A stretch of DNA of 34,086 bases from Candidatus Cloacimonadota bacterium. GTDB taxonomy: Bacteria > Cloacimonadota > Cloacimonadia > Cloacimonadales > Cloacimonadaceae. Location: positions 1 to 34,086 of the forward strand of contig JASKKR010000024.1 in NCBI GenBank assembly GCA_030154085.1, given 5' to 3'. The number at the start of each line of letters is the position of its first letter. The first letter of the stretch is position 1. Below, piece after piece: positions 1 through 7,894 of this stretch. The notes under the pieces are model-generated. The model was given only the letters and a program-made list of their open reading frames with translations, was not told the origin of the DNA and ran no database searches. The translations under genes were made by a program, and so were the position numbers.

Positions 1-61
1 TAGTTTTTTGGGAAAAACCATCAAAACAAAGAGCGGGATCCGGCTCAACCTTTTTCTTCAT
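1..61 (-). CDS. N-terminal fragment of IS-encoded protein (partial)
   Basis: An ATG at 61-59 on the minus strand opens a frame that stays open for 20 codons to the window edge. It begins MKKKVEPDPALCFDGF. The same reading, with an ATG to ATA change at the start and a one-base loss, is seen in the decayed copy near 19796. Conservation of the frame between copies supports real coding. Too little is visible to name a family; a transposase or accessory gene of the element is an inference from the repeat-like end just upstream. Confidence 0.45.
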   Translation of the reverse strand, partial: MKKKVEPDPALCFDGFSQKT

Positions 62-101
62 CTGGCGTTACCTATTTTACACCAACCTTTGAGACACTAC
101 C
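1..101 (-). mobile_element. 5' end of an IS-like element running off the left edge
   Basis: Read on the minus strand from position 101, this stretch begins GGTAGTGTC and leads after about 40 bases into an ATG and an open frame. Read the same way, it aligns by eye at roughly 80% identity over about 100 bp with the plus strand from 19760, so the two copies face outward from the defence genes between them. The end (about 76-101, TTTACAC...GACACTACC on +) has the look of a terminal inverted repeat such as those of IS256-type elements, but the family is not established because the transposase core lies outside the window. Confidence 0.6.
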
Positions 102-451
102 CACATAAGGGAAGTGGGGAGGATTATGCACCCAGGCTCCTACCACTTAGCCGGCTGTGGAGAAGTAGTCTATGTAGCTTAGAATTTTGTCATACAGATT
201 CATTCATTCTGCCAGAAGCAGTTATTTACTCAATTTTGCAAATATATATGCAGTGCTCTCATTGTCATTAGCAATCACATTCCTCTTGATTCTTAAACAT
301 TACTATGCGGGTATCTGCGGAGAGGAGCGGAATATAAAGATTGACAAAATAAAAGGGTTCTGTGAAGTATGAAATCAAGTTAAATAAGCATGGGAATAGC
401 ACTTTGTAGAATTGCCTAATCCCCTGCCCATAAGGATCATGAGGAGTGATC
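102..451. other. Gene-free left flank of the defence island
   Basis: About 350 bp lie between the IS-like end and the HTH gene. Open frames here have no ribosome binding site and no recognisable protein character. The only signals noted are a possible promoter near 341-373 and the GATCAT repeats just before the HTH start. No tRNA or obvious attachment-site repeat was seen. Confidence 0.5.
341..373 (+). promoter_or_regulatory. Possible promoter for the HTH-hsdMS operon
   Basis: A perfect TTGACA lies at 341-346. The best -10 candidates downstream are weak: AAGTAT at 365-370 with an 18-bp spacer, or TATGAA at 368-373 with 21 bp. The location, about 80 bp before the first gene, is sensible. The assignment rests mainly on the -35 match. 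Confidence 0.3.
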
Positions 452-460
452 ATGGATCAT
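435..460 (+). promoter_or_regulatory. Triple GATCAT repeat across the HTH gene start; candidate operator
   Basis: GATCAT occurs at 435-440, 448-453 and 455-460, so the copies bracket the GAGGAG ribosome binding site (441-446) and overlap the ATG at 452. An autoregulatory site for the encoded HTH protein would fit, but this is inference from position only. Confidence 0.3.
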
Positions 461-667
461 CTGCAGGACAGATGGCTGTCCATCAAAGAAATTTGTGCTT
501 ACCTTGGCGTAAGTGATGACACGGTATATCGCTGGATAAAATTCCACGATATGCCTACCCACAAGATGGGGCGATTGTGGAAATTTAAAATCAATGAGAT
601 AGATGAGTGGGTCAAGGCTGGTGGAGCAACACTTAAATCAATCAAATCAAGAGCTAAGAAGATATAG
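452..667 (+). CDS. Small excisionase/MerR-type helix-turn-helix protein
   Basis: This 71-residue protein is almost entirely one DNA-binding domain of the HTH_17/excisionase type. It has LSIKEICAYLGVSDDTVYRWI (residues 9-29) followed by the family's K-M-G-R-L-W-K-F-K wing and a short basic tail. I chose the ATG at 452 because GAGGAG sits 5 bases before it; the frame also has a GTG at 446, which overlaps that site. Proteins of this size and sequence type commonly sit at the head of restriction-modification and other defence loci, where they probably act as local repressors. Here it is 123 bp ahead of hsdM and likely controls the operon. It could instead be an excisionase-like factor of the island, although no integrase is visible. 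Confidence 0.88.
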   Translation: MDHLQDRWLSIKEICAYLGVSDDTVYRWIKFHDMPTHKMGRLWKFKINEIDEWVKAGGATLKSIKSRAKKI

Positions 668-680
668 GCTCACAGAAATA

Positions 681-719
681 ATCAATCCAGATCGCCTGTC
701 TGCAAAGGCGATGATTGAT
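681..719 (+). promoter_or_regulatory. Strong hairpin between the HTH gene and hsdM
   Basis: ATCAATC (681-687) pairs with GATTGAT (713-719), and ATCGCCT (691-697) pairs with AGGCGAT (706-712). This gives a 14-bp stem with a 3-base bulge (CAG) and an 8-base loop. There is no T-run after it, so it is not a standard intrinsic terminator. It may be an attenuator, an RNA-processing site or a palindromic operator for the HTH protein. Confidence 0.5.
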
Positions 720-790
720 AGTAGATTGTATTCATTTAGCATAATCTCTTGGCTTGCAGTCAAGCGAACTATAGATAAACGGAGTTGTTA

Positions 791-3328
791 ATGGCGCATA
801 AGCTCTCTTTATCGTGGCTGGAACGCTTTCTGGAAGAGGCATGTGAATCCCTGCGTGGGAATATGGATGCCTCGGAATTTAAGAAATATGTCTTCGCCAT
901 GTTGTTTCTGAAGAGGGTAAATGAACTCTTCAACATTGAACGCAATACCAGAAAATCAATCTTGGAAAAGAAGGGAGTCATCGGAGAAGCACTGGAAAAA
1001 GGGCTGGAGAGCGAATCAAGCTACAACTTCTTTGTCCCGATCCGTGCCAGATGGGAGAATATCCGGCACCTTAAGAAAGAAATCGGAGACGAACTCAAAA
1101 AAGCATTTGAAGCCCTTGAGGATAGCAATAGCGAGACCCTGGAAGGGGTTTTGAAACCGATAGACTTTAACAAGACCCTGGGCAAGAACAATAAACGCAT
1201 CACAGATAAAGACCTGGTGGAATTGATCACTCACTTCGACAAGGTAGTGCTCACCGATGATAATCTGGAGGTTCCCGATCTTCTGGGCTCCGCCTATGAG
1301 TATCTGATCAAATACTTTGCTGATAGTGCGGGCAAGAAAGGCGGTGAATTCTATACGCCAAGGACAGTGGTAAAGCTGCTGGTAAACATCCTTGACCCGG
1401 CTGAGGATGCTGAGATCTGCGATCCTGCAGTAGGTTCAGGTGGTATGCTGATTGAAGCCTTCAATCATGTAGAGAGCAAATACGGCTCTGCCAGAAAGCT
1501 GACTCTTTATGGTCAGGAAAAGAACGGAACCACATGGGGCTTGTATAAGCTGAATATGCTCTTTCACAACATTCTGGATGCCCAAATCGAAAATGGTGAT
1601 ACACTGATGGAGCCCAAGCATATGGAAGGAGGAGAACTCAAACGCTTTGACATCGTGATCGCCAATCCTCCCTTCTCGCAAAACTACTCTACTGATGGAA
1701 TGAAATTCAAGGAGCGTTACCGCTATTGGATGCCAGCTAAAGGCAAGGCGGACTTTATGTTCGTTCAACACATGTTCAGCACGCTCAAATCCAATGGCAG
1801 GCTGGCTGTGATTATGCCCCATGGAGTCCTTTTCAGAGGTGGAGAAGAACGCAGAATGCGGGAATGGCTGATCAAAGAAGGTTATCTGGAAGCGATCATT
1901 GGGCTACCTCCGGCACTCTTCTACGGAACCGGTATCCCGGCTTGTATCCTGGTGATCAATCGCAATGCAGCCAGTACCCGCAAAGAAGTACTTTTTATCA
2001 ATGCGGATCATGAATATAAAATCGGCAAGGTGCAGAACATCCTGCGTCCGGAGGACATCGAGAAGATCAGTTTTGTGTATAGACACAAGCGAGAACTCAG
2101 TGCCTATAGCCGTCTGGTAAAGCATGAGGAACTGGAAGCTGAGGAATATAACTGCAATATCCGAAGGTACGTAGATAACAGCGATCCGGCTGAACCGCAT
2201 GATGTGAAAGCCCACCTAATGGGAGGAATCCCGGAAAGCGAAGTGAACGCCTTGCAGAGCTATTGGGATAACTATCCGGGGATAAGAGAGCAGATATTTA
2301 CCAATGATAGGGACAAGTATCTGAAGTTTAGCCAGAGCATCAGTGACAAGGAAGCCATCAAAGGCTATCTGGATGAGGCAAAAGCTATAAAAGACAAACA
2401 TGATAGCTATATGACATCATTGAAGATCTGGTGGGATGAGCACCAAGCCAAACTGGAAGCCCTTCCTGACAATCGTAATGTTTATGACCTCTATCATGCC
2501 TTCTCTGCTGCTATCACTGCTAAGATCGGCTCTTTGGGTATCCTCGATGAGTTCAAATGTAGGGGTGCCTTTGCCGGATTCTGGAACGAGATCTTCAATG
2601 ATCTGCGCAGCGTGGCAGCCAGCGGATGGAATGCGGAACTGATACCTGATGATGAAATCCTGCAAAGCCAATTCCCTGAGGTGATCAAAGAACTTAATGA
2701 CTGCATCGCCAAGCGGGATGAACTCGAAGCGCTCTTCTCAGAAGTAAACGATTTGGAGGATGGTGCCTGGGGTGAAGAAGAATATGAGGTCTTTCCCAAG
2801 GAAGAATTGGCAGAGGTAAAGGCGACCATTAAGAACCTGGGAGCTGAACTGAAAGAGCTGAGTAAGGACATCAAGAACAAGATAAAACAGATCAAAGCCC
2901 TCAAGAAGAGCGGTGAAGCACATTGTGAGATAGAAAGGGCATTGGAATCACTCAAAGATAATGAAGAACAGCTTGATAAGAGAATTGCAGAACAGGAGGC
3001 TCGCATTGCCAGGCATCTGGAAATGGAAAAAGAACTGAAAGAAAGCCCCAAAAAGATCAAAGAGATCAAAGACCTCAAAGAGCAATTGGTAGAGCAGGCA
3101 AGAAGCAAGATCAGTGAAGCCGAAGCCAAGCAACTGATTCTACAACGGTGGGAAGCTACCCTTAATACAAAGGTCAACGAGCACTTGATTCAGTATAGCA
3201 GAGACCTGAGATCTGCCCTTGAAAAGCTCTGGGACAAGTATGACCAACCCTTGCACAGGATTCTGCAAGAACGCGATAATGCTGCAGTAGAACTGAGCAA
3301 GTATCTGAAGGAACTCGGATATGAGTGA
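791..3328 (+). CDS. hsdM: Type I-like DNA adenine methyltransferase subunit with long coiled-coil tail
   Basis: This is the modification subunit, expected to transfer methyl from S-adenosylmethionine to N6 of adenine in the site chosen by HsdS. It has 845 residues from the ATG at 791, which has GGAG six bases upstream; an in-frame TTG at 785 is less likely. Residues 3-135 resemble the HsdM N-terminal helical domain. The methyltransferase core carries the SAM motif DPAVGSGG (211-218) and the catalytic NPPF (292-295). From about 480 onward the protein is much longer than a classic HsdM of about 500 residues, and roughly 640-790 is a highly charged heptad-rich coiled coil. The end overlaps hsdS by 8 bp, implying coupled translation. 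It looks intact. Its base composition seems richer in G+C than the genes downstream. Confidence 0.95.
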   Translation: MAHKLSLSWLERFLEEACESLRGNMDASEFKKYVFAMLFLKRVNELFNIERNTRKSILEKKGVIGEALEKGLESESSYNFFVPIRARWENIRHLKKEIGDELKKAFEALEDSNSETLEGVLKPIDFNKTLGKNNKRITDKDLVELITHFDKVVLTDDNLEVPDLLGSAYEYLIKYFADSAGKKGGEFYTPRTVVKLLVNILDPAEDAEICDPAVGSGGMLIEAFNHVESKYGSARKLTLYGQEKNGTTWGLYKLNMLFHNILDAQIENGDTLMEPKHMEGGELKRFDIVIANPPFSQNYSTDGMKFKERYRYWMPAKGKADFMFVQHMFSTLKSNGRLAVIMPHGVLFRGGEERRMREWLIKEGYLEAIIGLPPALFYGTGIPACILVINRNAASTRKEVLFINADHEYKIGKVQNILRPEDIEKISFVYRHKRELSAYSRLVKHEELEAEEYNCNIRRYVDNSDPAEPHDVKAHLMGGIPESEVNALQSYWDNYPGIREQIFTNDRDKYLKFSQSISDKEAIKGYLDEAKAIKDKHDSYMTSLKIWWDEHQAKLEALPDNRNVYDLYHAFSAAITAKIGSLGILDEFKCRGAFAGFWNEIFNDLRSVAASGWNAELIPDDEILQSQFPEVIKELNDCIAKRDELEALFSEVNDLEDGAWGEEEYEVFPKEELAEVKATIKNLGAELKELSKDIKNKIKQIKALKKSGEAHCEIERALESLKDNEEQLDKRIAEQEARIARHLEMEKELKESPKKIKEIKDLKEQLVEQARSKISEAEAKQLILQRWEATLNTKVNEHLIQYSRDLRSALEKLWDKYDQPLHRILQERDNAAVELSKYLKELGYE

Positions 3329-4589
3329 TTGGAAATCCGTTAAGCTTGGCGATGTAGCAAAGATTACAATGGGACAATCTCCAAGCTCATCAACATATAA
3401 TGAATTCGGTTATGGTCTGCCGTTTTTGCAGGGGTGTGCTGATTTTGGTCCTAAGTATCCCATCAAAAAGGTATATTGTTCTGATCCACTAAAGATTGCC
3501 GAGTCGAACTCAATTCTTATTAGCGTAAGAGCTCCAGTGGGTGCTTTGAACATTGCAGATACAAAGTATTGCATTGGCAGAGGACTTGCAAGAATTCTGG
3601 GCACTTCAGTCGATCAAGCATTTCTCAACTATTTGATCTCTGCTAACATATACAAGCTGGAATCTCAAAGTCAGGGCTCTACTTTTGCTGCTATTAATAG
3701 TGGCGACTTGAGCAATCTCTCTCTCGAAATACCTGAAACCAATGAGACACAGCGTACAATCGCCAATATCCTCAGCACTGTCGATGAAGTGATAGAAAAG
3801 ACTGAAGCTGCTATAGATAAATACCATGCCATCAAAGCCGGGATGATGCAAGACCTGTTCACCAGAGGCATTGACACCAAAACTGGGAAGCTACGACCCA
3901 CGATTGAAGAAGCTCCGGAGCTCTATAAAGAATCAGAATTGGGATGGATACCGAAGGAATGGGAAGTTGTCCCAATCGGAGACTTTGCAAAGATAAAAGG
4001 GGGTAAACGAATGCCTGCGGGGAAGGAGTTCTCTGATGCATTAACTCCATTCCCATATCTGAGAGTAACTGATATGCAAGATGGGTCTATCGATCAATCT
4101 GATCTCAAGTATGTTCCGGTTGAGATCGAACCACTGATTCGCAGCTATAAAATCTCTGTTGATGATGTCTATGTAACTATTGCTGGCACTCTGGGTTTAT
4201 TTGGAACGATCCCCGTTAATCTGGATCAAGCCCAACTTACTGAAAATGCGGCCAGGATAACTGATTTCGATAAGATAGAATATGATCGAGACTTCATAAA
4301 ACATCAATGTAATTGTACGGTTGTTCAAGGGCAGGTTGTTCGAGAAATCGGTGTGGGTGGCGGAGTTCCCAAGCTCGCTTTATACAGAATTGCCAAATTT
4401 CTCTTCCTCAAACCAATAGTCCACGAACAACAGGCAATTGTCGATAGAATACAAGTGATAGAGCATAAACTCAGTGATGAGAGCGTTGCTTTGATAAAGT
4501 ATAAACAGATTAAACAGGGTCTGATGGCAGACCTATTGACTGGTAAAGTAAGAGTAAATCTAAATAAGAATAAAGTGGAGAATAGCTAA
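3321..4589 (+). CDS. hsdS: Type I restriction-modification specificity subunit
   Basis: This is a DNA-recognition subunit of 422 residues with the normal two-half layout. A first target-recognition domain starts at [17 protein letters not shown] (residues 4-20). A conserved helical spacer with [23 protein letters not shown] runs about 143-186. The second recognition domain begins at [18 protein letters not shown], and a second spacer at about 366-415 contains EQQAIVDRI and [11 protein letters not shown]. Each domain should read one half of a bipartite site, and the helices set the spacing and bind HsdM. The start lies inside hsdM and the stop codon shares one base with the next start (TAATG). 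No truncation or recombined extra domain is seen. With no HsdR in the window, it probably directs modification for the downstream genes. Confidence 0.95.
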   Translation: MSDWKSVKLGDVAKITMGQSPSSSTYNEFGYGLPFLQGCADFGPKYPIKKVYCSDPLKIAESNSILISVRAPVGALNIADTKYCIGRGLARILGTSVDQAFLNYLISANIYKLESQSQGSTFAAINSGDLSNLSLEIPETNETQRTIANILSTVDEVIEKTEAAIDKYHAIKAGMMQDLFTRGIDTKTGKLRPTIEEAPELYKESELGWIPKEWEVVPIGDFAKIKGGKRMPAGKEFSDALTPFPYLRVTDMQDGSIDQSDLKYVPVEIEPLIRSYKISVDDVYVTIAGTLGLFGTIPVNLDQAQLTENAARITDFDKIEYDRDFIKHQCNCTVVQGQVVREIGVGGGVPKLALYRIAKFLFLKPIVHEQQAIVDRIQVIEHKLSDESVALIKYKQIKQGLMADLLTGKVRVNLNKNKVENS

Positions 4590-6409
4590 TGTCACAGATT
4601 ACGAATTTCAAATTCAGAATACGAGAAGCATTCAAGCAGTGTTATTACCTTGTGCCAGATTACCAAAGGGAATATGTGTGGAAGGAAAAAGAAGTAACAA
4701 GACTCCTCGAAGACATAACAAATGAAATGGATAGTAATGGTGAAACAGAGTACTTTATAGGCACAATTATCGTCTCTCCTACTAATCAGGCAGATCACTT
4801 TGAAGTTATTGACGGTCAACAGCGTTTAACTACCTTCTTCTTGCTGCTTTGTGCGATTAAATCCATACTTGATGATCAGAAGCAGAAACATAGTATAGAC
4901 CAGCTTATAATGTCTCTTGATGATGACTTGAATGGAGAACCAGTCATGACCTTAAGATTGGAACCTCGATACGAAAACGCCATTGAGATTATATCGAAAA
5001 TAATCGAGCTAAACGCAGACCCAATTATCACGAGAAAAGCTATACAAGCGGCCGGAATATCTACTTATGGCTCATTAGATAACATAGTTGAAGCCTATCG
5101 GATAATATACTCTTATCTGAACTGCAATTATCCTGACGTAACTGATCTTAAGAAATACTGGGGGTACACTGGAAATCAAGTTGTTTTTATTCAGATAGCC
5201 ACAGAGATAAGCAGTGCTCTGAAGATATTTGAGACAATTAACGAAAGAGGTATTGGCTTGAATCCGATGGATCTCTTGAAAAACCTCATCTTCAGGCAGG
5301 CAAAGGCTGATCAATTCCAACGGCTAAAAGATGAGTGGAAGAAGATAACCAAGCCACTTGAGGAAAGACAGGAAAAGCCGCTACGTTTCCTTCGCTATTA
5401 TCTGATGTCCAATTACACAATTGTCAACAAAAGGAATGATCACATTCTACGTGAGGATGAGATATACGACTGGATAGTCGATAATAACAATGCTGAGTTA
5501 TGCGGATACAAGCGTGATCCTTTTGCATTTGTGAAACACCTCAAAGACAATCTGGATTGTTACTTGGCTTTCATCGAAGGCAAGGATAAGGATAAAAAGA
5601 GCAACGTTAACACTGAAGATTTATCTGAGATGTGTGGTGGTGCATTTAGCTTGCATTATATCCTATTGCTTGCTATCCGAAACCTGCCTAATGCATTGTT
5701 TGAGAGCTTCGTGAACAAACTCGAAGTGTTTCTATTCTATTACATCTTTACCAAGACTCCAACCAAGGAATTGGAGAGGAGCTTTGCACTATGGGCTGGT
5801 GAGTTAAGAGAAATTGCCCAACAGAAAGATCCCGCTGTTCAGAAAGACATGTTAGATAGCTTTGTCAGCACTCGATTTGTACCAAGTGTTCAGTCCAAGC
5901 AAAAGGAATTGCAGGCTTTCCTCGAAAACTACTCACTGGGTATTCTTCAGTATTATCGGACAAGGTACTTCCTTGCAAAAATCGCTCAATATGTGGATAG
6001 ACATTTTACAGGGGTTAACGATAAGCGCACATTAAAAGACTACACTGTGCTGGAAATTGAACACATACTGCCAGATAATCCTGCAGATGATGTCAGGAAT
6101 AGCTTCATGCAAAACAATCCAGGTGTCGATTACGATAAATACAAGATAAAACTGGGAAATCTAACCTTGCTACAAAAGCCCCTGAATATAGTAGCGGGGA
6201 ATGACTACTATCAGAGGAAATGTGAACAGTACAAGAACTGCGGATTTTACTTCACTCGTAGTTTGGTAGAAACACCGACTGTGGGTAATCAATCATCTGT
6301 AAACAGGATAAATCAATTCCTGAAAGTATTTCCGGATTGGAATGCAGCTACCATTGACGAGAGACAGCAATTGCTGATAAATCTGGCTTTTGAGGTTTGG
6401 AAGATATAA
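4589..6409 (+). CDS. DUF262-DUF1524 (GmrSD-like) nuclease
   Basis: This 606-residue protein joins two domains known from the GmrSD modification-dependent enzymes and from BrxU and SspE. The N-terminal DUF262 part shows YQREYVWKEKEV and the signature DGQQR (75-79), a ParB-like nucleotide-binding fold in this family. The C-terminal DUF1524 part shows an HNH-type nuclease pattern: EIEHILPDN with His492, LGNLTLL (522-528) and Asn533. In the family, nucleotide hydrolysis licenses DNA cleavage of modified or unmodified targets depending on the system. The gene overlaps hsdS by one base, so it is made with the HsdMS complex and could supply the cutting function missing with HsdR. Which DNA state it attacks cannot be read from sequence. 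Confidence 0.92.
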   Translation: MSQITNFKFRIREAFKQCYYLVPDYQREYVWKEKEVTRLLEDITNEMDSNGETEYFIGTIIVSPTNQADHFEVIDGQQRLTTFFLLLCAIKSILDDQKQKHSIDQLIMSLDDDLNGEPVMTLRLEPRYENAIEIISKIIELNADPIITRKAIQAAGISTYGSLDNIVEAYRIIYSYLNCNYPDVTDLKKYWGYTGNQVVFIQIATEISSALKIFETINERGIGLNPMDLLKNLIFRQAKADQFQRLKDEWKKITKPLEERQEKPLRFLRYYLMSNYTIVNKRNDHILREDEIYDWIVDNNNAELCGYKRDPFAFVKHLKDNLDCYLAFIEGKDKDKKSNVNTEDLSEMCGGAFSLHYILLLAIRNLPNALFESFVNKLEVFLFYYIFTKTPTKELERSFALWAGELREIAQQKDPAVQKDMLDSFVSTRFVPSVQSKQKELQAFLENYSLGILQYYRTRYFLAKIAQYVDRHFTGVNDKRTLKDYTVLEIEHILPDNPADDVRNSFMQNNPGVDYDKYKIKLGNLTLLQKPLNIVAGNDYYQRKCEQYKNCGFYFTRSLVETPTVGNQSSVNRINQFLKVFPDWNAATIDERQQLLINLAFEVWKI

Positions 6410-6531
6410 AAGCGTTGAATATATCCCAAAAAATGAATACAGACAATTCAGTTGGGATCAAATAGCGAAGGAGGAAACATGGTACTGCAGATAGTGCTAA
6501 TGGCGATAACTTTAGGAGTGGTGATTATGCC

Positions 6532-7767
6532 TTGCTTGAAATTAAAAAGCTCAGGGCAGAAAGTAAATCACTGGAAAAAGCAACAGAAAAGATCAGTGTG
6601 GAATCAAGCGAAAATCTTGATAAAGTTAAGAATGAGATTCTTAGTATCAAGAAGATGTCAGAAGACAATAAAGACATGTATGAAAACTACCTGATTTCAA
6701 CCTTTCGGCCAACAACCTTCGACTGCGAAATTGAAAACTTCCCTGTTCCAGGATCAAGTTTAGCCATGGTCTCATTTAATGACTTTATTGATTCAAAAGA
6801 TTTTGAAATGAGTAAAATAATGGAGCTTCAAAATGCTGATAACATGGTTAGAAAAATGTTACATTATGCTGGCATAACAAATGTTCCTGCCTCTGGTGTA
6901 CAGATTGTAACAGCTATTAAGAACATTGCTGGCACCAATGAGTATTCTGTCGTTTTTTCTAAGGAAGCTAAAGATATGCTTGCTAGTAATGAAATAAGAC
7001 TTATGCCAAAGAAGGGGACCAGCTTATTTAAAGCTAACCTTGTCTCTAATGAAACTAACAAGGTTAAGAATATACTAGACATTGCTCAAAAAAATAAGGG
7101 TCAAATCGCTTCTGATATTTTATCCAATGCAGCTTCGGGAATAATTGCTGTTGCTCATATTATTTCAAACTATGATATGAGCGTTCAAATTAAAGATATA
7201 AGCAAAAAGCTTGATTATCTGGTTGAAGGCAGATTAATAGACAAAAAGGCTCGATTGAAAGCTATTTATTATAATATCCAACATATTATGTATCTAGACT
7301 CAGAACAAAGAGAAATTCAATTGTGCATAATGCATAAGGAACTGATGGAGTTACGTTATAATTGGATAATGGAAATTGAATATGAATTGGGGACAGTTGC
7401 TGATGAACGAAATATTTTTTTTAAACTAATGGCGCTTGGCAAGGCGGGTGGTGATAAAAGAAACAAGGATAAGGTTTGCTCACTAGAGCAAAAGATGCTT
7501 CTGATAGATGGATGTTTCAAGATGGATTCATTAGTGTGTGGCATGACAGGTATGAAAGTAAACATTGAGCATGAACTTGAAGGAATCCGTAGAATTAAGG
7601 AAACTCTTGACGATAAGTACAAGGTATTCAAAACAGATGACTTAAAAGTGAAAACTCAGAGTGAAATAAATCAGTTTTTTGATTTGCTTGAATCCGATTG
7701 TTTAACTATGTTTGGTCACTTATCCAAACAAAAGGAAATTGAAGTAGAGCACTATGATGTCGTATAG
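6532..7767 (+). CDS. Unrecognised coiled-coil protein, 5' end probably frameshifted
   Basis: I do not recognise the family. The open frame gives 411 residues. The first 50 are a charged coiled coil (EIKKLRAESKSLEKATEKI). A small-residue hydrophobic stretch ASGIIAVAHII lies near residues 200-212, followed by helical charged sequence. The only start in frame is a TTG at 6532 with no ribosome binding site at useful distance. A good AGGAGG (6469-6474) and ATG at 6479 begin a different frame that reads MVLQIVLMAITLGVVIMP, a likely membrane anchor. Adding one base near 6530 would join the two into a roughly 429-residue membrane-anchored coiled-coil protein. Gaps of about 120 bp on both sides separate it from its neighbours, but strand and place suggest it belongs to the island system. 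Confidence 0.65.
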   Translation: MLEIKKLRAESKSLEKATEKISVESSENLDKVKNEILSIKKMSEDNKDMYENYLISTFRPTTFDCEIENFPVPGSSLAMVSFNDFIDSKDFEMSKIMELQNADNMVRKMLHYAGITNVPASGVQIVTAIKNIAGTNEYSVVFSKEAKDMLASNEIRLMPKKGTSLFKANLVSNETNKVKNILDIAQKNKGQIASDILSNAASGIIAVAHIISNYDMSVQIKDISKKLDYLVEGRLIDKKARLKAIYYNIQHIMYLDSEQREIQLCIMHKELMELRYNWIMEIEYELGTVADERNIFFKLMALGKAGGDKRNKDKVCSLEQKMLLIDGCFKMDSLVCGMTGMKVNIEHELEGIRRIKETLDDKYKVFKTDDLKVKTQSEINQFFDLLESDCLTMFGHLSKQKEIEVEHYDVV

Positions 7768-7792
7768 GAGATGAAATATTATTAATTGAAGC

Positions 7793-7876
7793 GATGATTT
7801 TGAAGATGGTGAGATTGTGGCAGGCTTTGCTCAGTCTTACTATCATGTTATTAAAATTCCAAAGAACAAGATATAG
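7793..7876 (+). other. Short protein-like remnant between genes
   Basis: The 127-bp gap before the giant gene contains a 27-codon open stretch ending in TAG at 7874. It reads like the end of a real protein (EIVAGFAQSYYHVIKIPKNKI) but has no start codon, and a TGA precedes it. It may be the tail of a gene lost by deletion. Confidence 0.25.
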
Positions 7877-7894
7877 ACAAAAGAAGGTAGGCAT

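Noticed and set aside
8-271. Open frame of 87 codons on + at the left end
   Set aside because: It runs antisense through the IS-like end and the minus-strand frame that is conserved with the copy near 19796; no binding site and no family likeness.
2494-3177. 227-codon frame on the minus strand inside hsdM
   Set aside because: Shadow of the coiled-coil region; rich in Ser/Leu as expected when Glu/Lys-rich codons are read backwards, with no start signals.
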